Shown: positions 1-14,600 of the stretch, one piece after another
How the letters are laid out: each line of letters starts with the position of its first letter
How positions within the stretch are numbered: the first letter of the stretch is position 1
Assembly (NCBI GenBank): GCA_033398695.1
Contig: JAWKAU010000206.1
Coordinates: 62,001-126,000 of the forward strand
Direction of reading: 5' to 3'
DNA: 64,000 nt
DNA from: Orobanche coerulescens
Taxonomy: Eukaryota; Streptophyta; Magnoliopsida; Lamiales; Orobanchaceae
The notes under the pieces: model-generated
Database searches by the model: none
Seen by the model: the letters and a program-made list of their open reading frames with translations, nothing else
Told to the model about the DNA's origin: nothing
Translations under genes and position numbers: made by a program

Positions 1-3000
1 TTTAGATTAAAGGGTTACAAGGTTCCTATAGGACTAGGCTCATGAATTTTCATTGGATTTGGATTTAAGGTTTATGAGGTGTCAAGAGGACTAGGCTCAT
101 GATTCCATTAGATTTTGATTTAAGGTTCATGAGGTTCCTAGAGGACTAGGCTCATGAAGTTTCTTTGATTTGGATAAGGTTCATGAGGTTCCTAAAGGAC
201 TAGGCTCACGAAGATCCATTCGATTCGGATTTAAGGTTCATGAGATTTCTAGAGGACTGGGCTCATGAAATTCCTTTGGATTTAGATTGAAGGTTCAAGA
301 GGTTAATAGAGGACTAGGCTCATGAAATTCCATTGGATTTGCATTTAAGGTTCACGAGGTTCCTAGACAATTAGGCTCATGAAGTTCAATTGAATTTAGA
401 TTTAAGGTACATGAGGTTCCTGTAGGACTTAGCTCATGAAGTTCCTTCGAATATAGATTACAGGTTCATGAGGTTCCTAGAGGACTAGGCTCATGTCGTT
501 CATTTGACTTTCATTTAAGATTAATGAGGTTCCTAGCTGACTAGACTCCTGAAGTTTCTTTGGATTTGGATTAAAGGTTCACGAGGTTAGTAGAGGAGTA
601 GGCTCATGAAGTTCCTTCGGATTTAGATTACAGACTCATGAGGTTCCTAGAGGACTAGGCTCAAGTCGTTCCTTTGAATTTCATTTAAGATTCATGAGGT
701 TCTTAGAGGACTAGAGTCATGAAGTTCCCTTGGATTTGGATTAAAGGTTTATGTGGTTAGTAGAGGAATAGGCTCATGAAGTTCTATTGGTTTTGGATTT
801 AAGGATTATGAGGTTCTTAGAGGACTAGGCTCATGAAGTTCCATTGGATTTGGATTTAAGGTTTTTGAGGTTCCTAGAGGACTAGGCTCATGAAGTTCCA
901 TTGGATTTGGATTAAAGGTTCATGAGGTTCCTAGAGGACTAGGCTAATGATTCCATTGGATTTGGATTAAAGGTTCATGAGGTTTCTAGAGGACTAGGCT
1001 CATGGAGTTCCTTTGAATTTGGATTTAAGGTTCATGAGGTACCTAGAGGACTACGCTCATCAAGTTCTATTGGTTTTGGATTTAAAGATTATGAGGTTCT
1101 TAGAGGACTAGGCTCATGAAGTTCTATTGGATTTGGATTTAAGGATCATGAGGTTCCTAGAGGAATAGGATCATGAAGTTCCTTTGATTTGGATTTAAGG
1201 TTCATGAGGTTCCTAAAGAAATAAGCTCATGAAGTTCCATTCGATTTGGATTTAAGTTTCATAAGTTTCTCCGGGGACTAGACTCAAGAAGTTCCTTTGA
1301 GTTTGGATTTAAGGTTCATGAGGTTCATAGAAGACTAGGCTCATGAAGTTCCATTGGATTTGAATTTAAGGTTTATGAGGTTCCTAGAGAACTAGGCTCA
1401 TGAAGTTCTTTTGGATTTGTATTAAAGGTTAATGAGGTTCCTATAGAACTAGGCTCATGAATTTCCTTTGGATTTGGATGTAAGGTTATAGGACTAGGCT
1501 CATGAAGTTACCTTGGATTTGAATTTAAGGTTCATGAGGTCTCTATAGGACTAGGCTCATAAAGTTCCATTAGATTTGGATTTAAGGTTTATGAGGTTCC
1601 TAGAGGACTAGGCTCATGAAGTTCCATTGAATTTGGATTCATGTTTAATGAAGTTCCTAGAGGACTAGACTGATGAAGTTCCATTCGATTTGGATTTAAG
1701 GTTCATAAGGTTCTTAGAGGACCAGACTCAAGAAGTTTCTTTGAGTTTGGATTTAAGGTTCATGAGGTTCATAGAGGATTAGGCTCATCAAGTTTTTTTG
1801 GATTTGGATTAAAGGTTCATGGGGTTCCTAGTGGGTTAGGCTCATGAATTTCATTCAGATTTAGATTAAAGGGTTACAAGGTTCCTATAGGACTAGGCTC
1901 ATGAATTTTCATTGGATTTGGATTTAAGGTTTATGAGGTTTCAAGAGGACTAGGCTCATGATTCCATTAGATATTGATTTAAGGTTCATGAGGTTCCTAG
2001 AGGACTAGGCTCATGAAGTTTCTTTGATTTGGATAAGGTTCATGAGGTTCCTAAAGAACTAGGCTCACGAAGATCCATTCGATTCGGATTTAAGGTTCAT
2101 GAGGTTTCTAGAGGACTGGGCTCATGAAATTCCTTTGGATTTAGATTGAAGGTTCAAGAGGTTAATAGAGGACTAGGCTCATGAAATTCCATTGGATTTG
2201 CATTTAAGGTTCACGAGGTTCCTAGACAATTAGGCTCATGAAGTTCAATTGAATTTAGATTTAAGGTACATGAGGTTCCTGTAGGACTAAGCTCATGAAG
2301 TTCCTTCGAATATAGATTACAGGTTCATGAGGTTCCTAGAGGACTAGGCTCATGTCGTTCATTTGACTTTCATTTAAGATTAATGAGGTTCCTAGCTGAC
2401 TAGACTCCTGAAGTTCCTTTGGATTTGGATTAAAGGTTCACGAGGTTAGTAGAGGAGTAGGCTCATGAAGTTCCTTCGGATTTAGATTACAGATTCATGA
2501 GGTTCCTAGAGGATTAGGCTCATGTCGTTCCTTTGAATTTCATTTAAGATTCATGAGGTTCTTAGAGGACTAGAGTCATGAAGTTCCCTTGGATTTGGAT
2601 TAAAGGTTTATGAGGTTAGTAGAGGAATAGGCTCATGAAGTTCTATTGGTTTTGGATTTAAGGATTATGAGGTTCTTAGAGGACTAGGCTCATGAAGTTC
2701 CATTGGATTTGGATTTAAGGTTTTTGAGGTTCATAGAGGACTAGGCTCATGAAGTTCCATTGGATTTGAATTAAAGGTTCATGAGGTTCCTAGAGGACTA
2801 GGCTCATGATTCTATTGGATTTGGATTAAAGGTTCATGAGGTTCCTAGAGGACTAGGCTCATGGAGTTCCTTTGAATTTGGATTTAAGGTTCATGAGGTA
2901 CCTAGAGGACTACGCTCATCAAGTTCTATTGGTTTTGGATTTAAAGATTATGAGATTCTTAGAGGACTAGGCTCATGAAGTTCTATTGGATTTGGATTTA

Positions 3001-6000
3001 AGGATCATGAGGTTCCTAGAGGACTAGGCTCATGAAGTTCCTTTGATTTGGATTTAAGGTTCATGAGGTTCCTAAAGGAATAAGATCATGACGTTCCATT
3101 CGATTTGGATTTAAGTTTCATAAGTTTCTCCGGGGACTAGACTCAAGAAGTTCCTTTGAGTTTGGATTTAAGGTTCATGAGGTTCATAGAAGACTAGGCT
3201 CATGAAGTTCCATTGGATTTGAATTTAAGGTTTATGAGGTTCCTAGAGAACTAGGCTCATGAAGTTCTTTTGGATTTGGATTAAAGGTTAATGAGGTTCC
3301 TATAGAACTAGGCTCATGAATTTCCTTTGGATTTGGATGTATGGTTATAGGACTAGGCTCATGAAGTTACCTTGGATTTGAATTTAAGGTTCATGAGGTA
3401 TCTATAGTACTAGGCTCATAAAGTTCCATTAGATTTGGATTTAAGGTTTATGAAGTTCCTAGAGGACTAGGCTCATGAAGTTCCATTGAATTTGGATTCA
3501 AGTTTAATGAAGTTCCTAGAGGACTAGACTGATGAAGTTCCATTCGATTTGGATTTAAGGTTCATAAGGTTCTTAGAGGACCAAACTCAAGAAGTTTCTT
3601 TGAGTTTGGATTTAAGGTTCATGAGGTTCATAGAGGATTAGGCTCATCAAGTTTTTTTGGATTTGGATTAAAGGTTCATGGGGTTCCTAGTGGGTTAGGC
3701 TCATGAATTTCATTCAGATTTAGATTAAAGGGTTACAAGGTTCCTATAGGACTAGGCTCATGAATTTTCATTGGATTTGGATTTAAGGTTTATGAGGTTT
3801 CAAGAGGACTAGGCTCACGATTCCATTAGATTTTGATTTAAGGTTCATGAGGTTCCTAGAGGACTAGGCTCATGAAGTTTCTTTGATTTGGATAAGGTTC
3901 ATGAGGTTCCTAAAGGACTAGGCTCACGAAGATCCATTCGATTCGGATTTAAGGTTCATGAGGTTTCTAGAGGACTGGGCTCATGAAATTCCTTTGGATT
4001 TAGATTGAAGGTTCAAGAGGTTAATAGAGGACTAGGCTCATGAAATTCCATTGGATTTGCATTTAAGGTTCACGAGGTTCCTAGACAATTAGGCTCATGA
4101 AGTTCAATTGAATTTAGATTTAAGGTACATGAGGTTCCTGTAGGACTAAGCTCATGAAGTTCCTTCGAATATAGATTACAGGTTCATGAGGTTCCTAGAG
4201 GACTAGGCTCATGTCGTTCATTTGACTTTCATTTAAGATTAATGAGGTTCCTAGCTGACTAGACTCCTGAAGTTCCTTTGGATTTGGATTAAAGGTTCAC
4301 GAGCTTAGTAGAGGAGTAGGCTCATGAAGTTCCTTCGGATTTAGATTACAGATTCATGAGGTTCCTAGAGGACTAGGCTCAAGTCGTTCCTTCGAATTTC
4401 ATTTAAGATTCATGAGGTTCTTTGAGGACTAGAGTCATGAAGTTCCCTTGGATTTGGATTAAAGGTTTATGAGGTTAGTAGAGGAATAGGCTCATGAAGT
4501 TCTATTGGTTTTGGATTTAAGGATTATGAGGTTCTTAGAGGACTAGGCTCATGAAGTTCCATTGGATTTGGATTTAAGGTTTTTGAGGTTCCTAGAAGAC
4601 TAGGCTCATGAAGTTCCATTGGATTTGGATTAAAGGTTCATGAGGTTCCTAGAGGACTAGGCTAATGATTCCATTGGATTTGGATTAAAGGTTCATGAGG
4701 TTCCTAGAGGACTAGGCTCATGGAGTTCCTTTGAATTTGGATTTAAGGTTCATGAGGTACCTAGAGGACTACGCTCATCAAGTTCTATTGGTTTTGGATT
4801 TAAAGATTATGAGGTTCTTAGAGGACTAGGCTCATGAAGTTCTATTGGATTTGGATTTAAGGATCATGAGGTTCCTAGAGGACTAGGCTCATGAAGTTCC
4901 TTTGATTTGGATTTAAGGTTCATGAGGTTGCTAAAGGAATAAGCTCATGAAGTTCCATTCGATTTGGATTTAAGTTTCATAAGTTTCTCCGGGGACTAGA
5001 CTCAAGAAGTTCCTTTGAGTTTGGATTTAAGGTTCATGAGGTTCATAGAAGACTAGGCTCATGAAGTTCCATTGGATTTGAATTTAAGGTTTATGAGGTT
5101 CCTAGAGAACTAGGCTCATGAAGTTCTTTTGGATTTGGATTAAAGGTTAATGAGGTTCCTATAGAACTAGGCTCATGAATTTCCTTTGGATTTGGATGTA
5201 TGGTTATAGGACTAGGCTCATGAAGTTACCTTGGATTTGAATTTAAGGTTCATGAGGTATCTATAGTACTAGGCTCATAAAGTTCCATTAGATTTGGATT
5301 TAAGGTTTATGAGGTTCCTAGAGGACTAGGCTCATGAAGTTCCATTGAATTTGGATTCATGTTTAATGAAGTTCCTAGAGGACTAGACTGATGAAGTTCC
5401 ATTCGATTTGGATTGAAGGTTCATAAGGTTCTTAGAGGACCAGACTCAAGAAGTTTCTTTGAGTTTGGATTTAAGGTTCATGAGGTTCATAGAGGATTAG
5501 GCTCATCAAGTTTTTCTGGATTTGGATTAAAGGTTCATGGGGTTCCTAGTGGGTTAGGCTCATGAATTTCATTCAGATTTAGATTAAAGGGTTACAAGGT
5601 TCCTATAGGACTAGGCTCATGAATTTTCATTGGATTTGCATTTTAGGTTTATGAGGTTTCAAGAGGACTAGGCTCATGATTCCATTAGATTTTGATTTAA
5701 GGTTCATGAGGTTCCTAGAGGACTAGGCTCATGAAGTTTCGTTGATTTGGATAAGGTTCATGAGGTTCCTAAAGGACTAGGCTCACGAAGATCCATTCGA
5801 TTCGGATTTAAGGTTCATGAGGTTTCTAGAGGACTGGGCTCATGAAATTCCTTTGGATTTAGATTGAAGGTTCAAGAGGTTAATAGAGGACTAGGCTCAT
5901 GAAATTCCATTGGATTTGCATTTAAGGTTCACGAGGTTCCTAGACAATTAGGCTCATGAAGTTCAATTGAATTTAGATTTAAGGTACATGAGGTTCCTGT

Positions 6001-8437
6001 AGGACTAAGCTCATGAAGTTCCTTCGAATATAGATTACAGGTTCATGAGGTTCCTAGAGGACTAGGCTCATGTCGTTCATTTGACTTTCATTTAAGATTA
6101 ATGAGGTTCCTAGCTGACTAGACTCCTGAAGTTCCTTTGGATTTGGATTAAAGGTTCACGAGGTTAGTAGAGGAGTAGGCTCATGAAGTTCCTTCGGATT
6201 TAGATTACAGATTCATGAGGTTCCTAGAGGACTAGGCTCATGTCGTTCCTTTGAATTTCATTTAAGATTCATGAGGTTCTTAGAGGACTAGAGTCATGAA
6301 GTTCCCTTGGATTTGGATTAAAGGTTTATGAGGTTAGTAGAGGAATAGGCTCATGAAGTTCTATTGGTTTTGGATTTAAGGATTATGAGGTTCTTAGAGG
6401 ACTAGGCTCATGAAGTTCCATTGGAATTGGATTTTAGGTTTTTGAGGTTCCTAGAGGACTAGGCTCATGAAGTTCCATTGGATTTGGATTAAAGGTTCAT
6501 GAGGTTCCTAGAGGACTAGGCTCATGATTCCATTGGATTTGGATTAAAGGTTCATGAGGTTCCTAGAGGACTAGGCTCTTGGAGTTCCTTTGAATTTGGA
6601 TTTAAGGTTCATGAGGTACCTAGAGGACTACGCTCATCAAGTTCTATTGGTTTTGGATTTAAAGATTATGAGGTTCTTAGAGGACTAGGCTCATGAAGTT
6701 CTATTGGATTTGGATTTAAGGATCATGAGGTTCCTAGAGGACTAGGCTCATGAAGTTCCTTTGATTTGGATTTAAGGTTCATGAGGTTGCTAAAGGAATA
6801 AGCTCATGAAGTTCCATTCGATTTGGATTTAAGTTTCATAAGTTTCTCCGGGGACTAGACTCAAGAAGTTCCTTTGAGTTTGGATTTAAGGTTCATGAGG
6901 TTCATAGAAGACTAGGCTCATGAAGTTCCATTGGATTTGAATTTAAGGTTTATGAGGTTCCTAGAGAACTAGGCTCATGAAGTTCTTTTGGATTTGGATT
7001 AAAGGTTAATGAGGTTCCTATAGAACTAGGCTCATGAATTTCCTTTGGATTTGGATGTAAGGTTATAGAACTAGGCTCATGAAGTTACCTTGGATTTGAA
7101 TTTAAGGTTCATGAGGTATCTATAGGACTAGGCTCATAAAGTTCCATTAGATTTGGATTTAAGGTTTATGAGGTTCCTAGAGGACTAGGCTCATGAAGTT
7201 CCATTGAATTTGGATTCAAGTTTAATGAAGTTCCTAGAGGACTAGACTGATGAAGTTCCATTCGATTTGGATTTAAGGTTCATAAGGTTCTTAGAGGACC
7301 AGACTCAAGAAGTTTCTTTGAGTTTGGATTTAAGGTTCATGAGGTTCATAGAGGATTAGGCTCATCAAGTTTTTTTGGATTTGGATTAAAGGTTCATGGG
7401 GTTCCTAGTGGGTTAGGCTCATGAATTTCATTCAGATTTAGATTAAAGGGTTACAAGGTTCCTATAGGACTAGGCTCATGAATTTTCATTGGATTTGGAT
7501 TTAAGGTTTATGAGGTTTCAAGAGGACTAGGCTCATGATTCCATTAGATTTTGATTTAAGGTTCATGAGGTTTCTAGAGGACTAGGCTCATGAAGTTTCT
7601 TTGATTTGGATAAGGTTCATGAGGTTCCTAAAGGACTAGGCTCACGAAGATCCATTCGATTCGGATTTAAGGTTCATGAGGTTTCTAGAGGACTGGGCTC
7701 ATGAAATTCCTTTGGATTTAGATTGAAGGTTCAAGAGGTTAATAGAGGACTGGGCTCATGAAATTCCATTGGATTTGCATTTAAGGTTCACGAGGTTCCT
7801 AGACAATTAGGCTCATGAAGTTCAATTGAATTTAGATTTAAGGTACATGAGGTTCCTGTAGGACTAAGCTCATAAAGTTCCTTCGAATATAGATTACAGG
7901 TTCATGAGGTTCCTAGAGGACTAGGCTCATGTCGTTCATTTGACTTTCATTTAAGATTAATGAGGTTCCTAGCTGACTAGACTCCTGAAGTTCCTTTGGA
8001 TTTGGATTAAAGGTTCACGAGGTTAGTAGAGGAGTAGGCTCATGAAGTTCCTTCGGATTTAGATTACAGATTCATGAGGTTCCTAGAGGACTAGGCTCAT
8101 GTCGTTCCTTTGAATTTCATTTAAGATTCATGAGGTTCCTAGAGGACTAGAGTCATGAAGTTCCATTGGATTTGGATTAAAGGTTTATGAGGTTAGTAGA
8201 GGAATAGGCTCGTGAAGTTCTATTGGTTTTGGATTTAAGGATTACGAGGTTCTTAGAGGACTAGGCTCATGAAGTTCCATTTGATTTGGATTTAAGGTTT
8301 TTGAGGTTCCTAGAGGACTAGGCTCATGAAGTTCCATTGGATTTGGATTAAAGGTTCATGAGGTTCCTGGAGGACTAGGCTCATGATTCCATTGGATTTG
8401 GATTAAAGGTTCATGAGGTTCCTAGAGGACTAGGCTA
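1..8437. repeat. HOR regime A: 1859-bp higher-order repeat, 4.5 copies
   Basis: The landmark tttagattaaagg recurs at 1, 1860, 3719, 5578 and 7437, exactly 1859 bp apart each time. Each unit holds about 33 monomers that differ clearly from one another, while the same position in successive units is nearly identical (two differences in the first 120 bases of units 1 and 2). The fifth unit follows the pattern until about 8437, where it switches to a different order of variants. This is the classic sign of recent amplification of a multi-monomer block. Confidence 0.95.
126..158. repeat. Two-level dyad inside the satellite monomer (example copy)
   Basis: In this representative monomer the outer arms TTCATGAG (126-133) and CTCATGAA (151-158) are exact reverse complements. 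Inside them CCTAG (137-141) and CTAGG (146-150) are again exact reverse complements around the 4-nt loop AGGA. Only a 3-nt GTT bulge on the left breaks the symmetry. The same layout recurs in most full-length monomers of the array. Hairpin or cruciform formation is an inference. Confidence 0.85.
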
Positions 8438-11400
8438 ATGATTCCATTGGACTTGGATTTACGGTTCATGAGGTTCCTAGAGGACTAGACTCATGGAGTA
8501 CCTTTGGATTTGGATTTAAGGTTCATGAGGTACCTAGAGGACTAGGCTCATGAAGTTCTATTGGATTTAGATAGGACTAGGCTCATGAAGTTCTATTGGA
8601 TTTAGATAGGACTAGGCTCATGAAGTTCCATTGGATTTGGATTTAAGGTTCATGAGAGTCCTAGAGGACTAGGCTCATGAAGTTCTCTTGGATTTGGATT
8701 AAAGGTTCATGGAGTTCCTAGAGAACTAGGCTCATGAAGTTTCTTCGGATTTGGATTAAAGGTTCATGAGGTTCCTAGAGGACTAGGCTCATGAAGTTCC
8801 TTCCGATTTAGATTATAGATTCATGAGGTTCCTAGAGGACCAGGCTCATGTCGTTCCTTTGAATTTCATTTAAGATTCATGAGGTTCCTAGAGGACTAGA
8901 CTCATGAAGTTCCTTTGGATTTGGATTAAAGGTTAATGAGGTACCTAGAGGACTAGGCTCATGAAGTTCCATTGGATTTGGATTAAAGGTTCATGAGGTT
9001 CCTAGAGGACTAGGCTCATGATTCCACTGGATTTGGAATTAAGGTTCCTAGAGGACTAGACTCATGAAGTTCCTTTGGATTTAGATTTAAGGTTCATGAG
9101 GTACCCAGAGGACTAGGCTTATGAAGTTCCATTGGATTTGGATAGGACTAGGATCATGAAGTTCAATTGGATTTGTATTTAAGATTCATGAGGTTCCTAG
9201 AGGACTAGGCTCATGAAGTTCTCTTGGATTTGGATTAAAGGTTCATGGAGTTTCTAGAGAACTAAGCTCATGAAGTTTCTTCGGATTTGGATTAAAGGTT
9301 CATGAGGTTCCTAGAGGACTAAGCTCATGAAGTTCCTTCGGATTTGGATTAAAGGTTCATGAGGTTTCTAGAGGACTAGGCTCATAAAGTTCCTTTGGAT
9401 ATGTATGTATGGTTCATGAGGTTCCTAGAGGACTAGGCTCATCATGAAGTTCCTTTGGATTTAGATTAAAGGTTCATGAGGTTCCTAGAGGACTAGGCTC
9501 ATGGAGTTCCTTTGGATTTGGATTTAAGGTTCATGAGGTACCTAGAGGACTAGGCTCATGAAGTTATATTGGTTTTGGATTTAAGGATTATGAGGTTCTT
9601 AGAGGACTAGGCTCATGAAGTTCTATGGGATTTGGATTTAAGGTTCATGAGGTTCCTAGAGGACTAGGCTCATGAAGTTCCTTTGATTTGGATTTAAGGT
9701 TCATGAGGTTCCTAAAGGAATAAGCTCATGAAGTTCCATTCGATTTGGATTTAAGTTTCATAAGTTTCTCAGTGGACTAGACTCAAGAAGTTCCTTTGAG
9801 TTTGGATTTAAGGTTCATAAGGTTCATAGAAGACTAGGCTCATGAAGTTCCATTGGATTTGAATTTAAGGTTTATGAGGTTCCTAGAGAACTAGGCTCAT
9901 GAAGTTCTTTTGGATTTGGATTAAAGGTTAATGAGGTTACTATAGAACTAGGCTCATGAATTTCCTTTGGATTTGGATATAAGGTTATAGGACTAGGCTC
10001 ATGAAGTTACCTTGGATTTGAATTTAAGGTTCATGAGGTATCTAGAGGACTAGGCTCATAAAGTTCCATTGGATTTGGATTTATGGTTTATGAGGTTCCT
10101 ATAGGACTAGGCTCATGAAGTTCCATTGAATTTGGATTCAAGTTTCATGAAGTTCCTAGAGGACTAGACTGATGAAGTTCCATTCGATTTGAATTTAAGG
10201 TTCATAAGGTTCTTAGAGGACCAGACTCAAGAAGTTTCTTTGAGTTTGGATTTAAGGTTCATGAGGTTCATAGAGGATTAGGCTCATCAAGTTTTTTTGG
10301 ATTTGGATTAAAGGTTCATGGGGTTCCTAGTGGGTTAGGCTCAATAATTTCATTCACATTTAGATTAAAGGGTTACAAGGTTCCTATAGGACTAGGCTCA
10401 TGAATTTTCATTGGATTTGGGTTTAAGGTTTATGAGGTTTCAAGAGGACTAGGCTAATGATTCCATTAGATTTTGATTTAAGGTTCATGATCTTCCTAGA
10501 GGACTAGACTCATGAAGTTACTTTGATTTGGATAAGGTTCATGAGGTTCCTAAAGGACTAGGCTCATGAAGATCCATTCGATTCGGATTTAAGGTTCATG
10601 ATGTTCCTAGAGGACTGGCTCATGAAATTCCTTTGGATTTAGATTGAAGGTTCAAGAGGTTATTAGAGTACTAGGCTCATGAAATTCCATTGGATTTGCA
10701 TTTAAGGTTCAGGAGATTCCTAGACAATTAGGCTCATGAAGTTCAATTGAATTTAGATTTAAGGTACATGAGGTTCCTATAGGACTATGCTCATAAAGTT
10801 CCTTTGAGGTTCATGAGGTTCCTAGAGGACTAAGCTCATGTCGTTCATTTGACTTTCATTTAAGATTAATGAGGTTCCTAGCTGACTAGACTCGGGAAGT
10901 TCCTTTGGATTTGGATTAAAGGTTCATGAGGTTAGTAGAGGAGTATGCTCATGAAGTTCCTTTGGATTTGGTTTTAAGGTTCATGAGGTTCCTAGAGGAC
11001 TAGGTTCATGATTCCACTGGATTTGGATTTAAGGTTCATGAGGTTCCTTTGGATTTGGATTTAAGGTTCATGAGGTACCCACAGGACTAGGTTCATGAAG
11101 TTCCATTGTATTTGGATAGGACTAGGGTCATGAAGTTCTATTGGATTTGTATTTAAGGTTCATGAGGTTCCTAGAGGACTAGGCTCATGAAGTTCTCTTG
11201 GATTTGGATTAAAGGTTCATGGAGTTTCTAGAGAACAAAGCTCGTGAAGTTTCTTCGGATTTGAGTTAAAGGTTCATGAGGTTCCTAGAGGACTAGGCTC
11301 ATGAAGTTCCTTCCGATTTAGATTACAGATTCATGAGGTTCCTAGAGAACCAGGCTCATGTCGTTCCTTTAAATTTCATTTAAGATTCATGAGGTTCCTA

Positions 11401-11640
11401 GAGGACTAGACTCATGAAGTTCCTTTGGATTTGGATTAAAAGTTCATGAGGTTAGTAGAGGAGTAAGCTCATAAAGTTCCTTTGGATTTGGATTTAAGAT
11501 TCATGAGGTACCTAGAGGACTAGGCTCATGAAGTTCCATTGGATTTGGATTTAAGGTTTATGAGGTTCCTAGAGGACTAGGCTCATGAAGTTCCATTGGA
11601 TTTGGATTAAAAGTTCATGAGGTTCCTAGAGGACTAGGCT
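8438..11640. repeat. Satellite, irregular segment between HOR regimes A and C
   Basis: Same monomer family but without a single long period. It contains two consecutive 35-bp short monomers (period 35 at 8571 and 8606). It also has a stretch (about 9700-10900) that follows the regime A variant order with differences, including the tttagattaaagg landmark at 10359. It looks like a junction built from pieces of neighbouring HORs. Confidence 0.8.
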
Positions 11641-14600
11641 CATGATTCCACTAGATTTGGATTTAAGGTTCATGAGGTTCCTAGAGGACTAGACTCATGA
11701 AGTTCCTTTGGATTTGGATTTAAGGTTCATGAGGTACCCAGAGGACTAGGCTTATGAAGTTCCATTGGATTTGGATAGGACTAGGATCATGAAGTTCTAT
11801 TGGATTTGTATTTAAGGTTCATGAGGTTCCTAGAGGACTAGGCTCATGAAGTTCTGTTGAATTTGGATTAAAGGTTCATGGAGTTTCTAGAGAACTAAGC
11901 ACATGAAGTTTCATCGGATTTGGATTAAAGGTTCACGAGGTTCCTAGAGGACTAAGCACATGAAGTTCCTTCGGATTTGGATTAAAGGTTCATGAGGTTT
12001 CTAGAGGACTAGGCTCATAAAGTTCCTTCGGATATGTATTTATGGTTCATGAGGTTCCTAGAGGACTAGGCTCATCATGAAGTTCCTTTGGATTTTGATT
12101 AAAGGTTCATGAGGTTCCTAGAGGACTAGGCTCATGGAGTTTCTTTGGATTTGGATTTTAAGGTTCATTAGGTACCTAGAGAGGACTAGGCTCATGAAGT
12201 TCTATTGGTTTTGGATTTAAGGATTATGAGGTTCTTAGAGGACTAGGCTCATGAAGTTCTATTGGATTTGGATTTAAGGTTCATGAGGTTCCTAGAGGAC
12301 TAGGCTCATGAAGTTCCTTTGATTTGGATTTAAGGTTCATGAGGTTCCTAAAGGAATAAGCTCATGAAGTTCCATTCGATTTGGATTTAAGTTTCATAAG
12401 TTTCTCAGTGGACTAGACTCAAGAAGTTCCTTTGAGTTTGGATTTAAGGTTCATGAGGTTCATAGAAGACTAGGCTCATGAAGTTCCATTGGATTTGGAT
12501 TAAAGGTTCATGAGGTTCCTAGAGGACTAGGCTCATGATTCCACTGGATTTGGATTTAAGGTTCATGAGGTTCCTAGAGGACTAGACTCATGAAGTTCCT
12601 TTGGATTTGGATTTAAGGTTCATGAGGTACCCAGAGGACTAGGCTTATGAAGTTCCATTGGATTTGGATAGGACTAGGATCATGAAGTTCTATTGGATTT
12701 GTATTTAAGGTTCATGAGGTTCCTAGAGGACTAGGCTCATGAAGTTCTGTTGAATTTGGATTAAAGGTTCATGGAGTTTCTAGAGAACTAAGCACATGAA
12801 GTTTCATCGGATTTGGATTAAAGGTTCATGAGGTTCCTAGAGGACTAAGCACATGAAGTTCCTTCAGATTTGGATTAAAGGTTCATGAGGTTTTTAGAGG
12901 ACTAGGCTCATAAAGTTCCTTCGGATATGTATTTATGGTTCATGAGGTTCCTAGAGGACTAGGCTCATCATGAAGTTCCTTTGGATTTGGATTAAAGGTT
13001 CATGAGGTTCCTAGAGGACTAGGCTCATGGAGTTTCTTTGGATTTGGATTTTAAGGTTCCTTAGGTACCTAGAGGACTAGGCTCATGAAGTTCTATTGGT
13101 TTTGGATTTAAGGATTATGAGGTTCTTAGAGGACTAGGCTCATGAAGTTCTATTGGATTTGGATTTAAGGTTCATGAGGTTCCTAGAGGACTAGGCTTAT
13201 GAAGTTCCTTTGATTTAGATTTAAGGTTCATGAGGTTCCTAAAGGAATAAGCTCATGAAGTTCCATTCGATTTGGATTTAAGTTTCATAAGTTTCTCAGT
13301 GGACTAGACTCAAGAAGTTCCTTTGAGTTTGGATTTAAGGTTCATGAGGTTCATAGAAGACTAGGCTCATGAAGTTCCATTGGATTTGGATTAAAGGTTC
13401 ATGAGGTTCCCATAGGACTAGGCTCATGATTCCACTGGATTTGGATTTAAGGTTCATGTGGTTCCTAGAGGACTAGACTCATGAAGTTCCTTTGGATTTG
13501 GATTTAAGGTTCATGAGGTACCCAGAAGACTAGGCTTATGAAGTTCCATAGGATTTGGATAGGACTAGGATCATGAAGTTCTATTGGATTTGTATTTAAG
13601 GTTCATGAGGTTCCTAGAGGACTAGGCTTATGAAGTTCTCTTGGATTTGGATTAAAGGTTCATGGAGTTTCTAGAGAACTAAGCTCATGAAGTTTCCTCG
13701 GATTTGGATTAAAGGTTCATGAGGTTCCTAGAGGACTAAGCTCATGAAGTTCCTTCGGATTTGGATTAAAGGTTCATGAGGTTTCTAGAGGACTAGGCTC
13801 ATAAAGTTCCTTTGGATTTTGATTAAAGGTTCATGAGGTTCCTAGAGGACTAGGCTCATGGAGTTTCTTTGGATTTGGATTTTAAGGTTCATTAGGTACC
13901 TAGAGGACTAGGCTCATGAAGTTCTATTGGTTTTGGATTTAAGGATTATGAGGTTCTTAGAGGACTAGGCTCATGAAGTTCTATTGGATTTGGATTTAAG
14001 GTTCATGAGGTTCCTAGAGGACTAGGCTCATGAAGTTCCTTTAATTTGGATTTAAGGTTCATGAGGTTCCTAAAGGAATAAGCTCATGAAGTTCCATTCG
14101 ATTTGGATTTAAGTTTCATAAGTTTCTCAGTGGACTAGACTCAAGAAGTTCCTTTGAGTTTGGATTTAAGGTTCATGAGGTTCATAGAAGACTAGGCTCA
14201 TGAAGTTCCATTGGATTTGGATTAAAGGTTCATGAGGTTCCTAGAGTACTAGGCTCATGATTCCACTGGATTTGGATTTAAGGTTCATGAGGTTCCTAGA
14301 GGACTAGACTCATGAAGTTCCTTTGGATTTGGATTTAAGGTTCATGAGGTACCCAGAGGAATAGGCTTATGAAGTTCCATTGGATTTGGATAGGACTAGG
14401 ATCATGAAGTTCTATTGGATTTGTATTTAAGGTTCATGAGGTTCCTAGAGGACTAGGCTCATGAAGTTCTGTTGAATTTGGATTAAAGGTTCATGGAGTT
14501 TCTAGAGAACTAAGCACATGAAGTTTCATCGGATTTGGATTAAAGGTTCATGAGGTTCCTAGAGGACTAAGCACATGAAGTTCCTTCAGATTTGGATTAA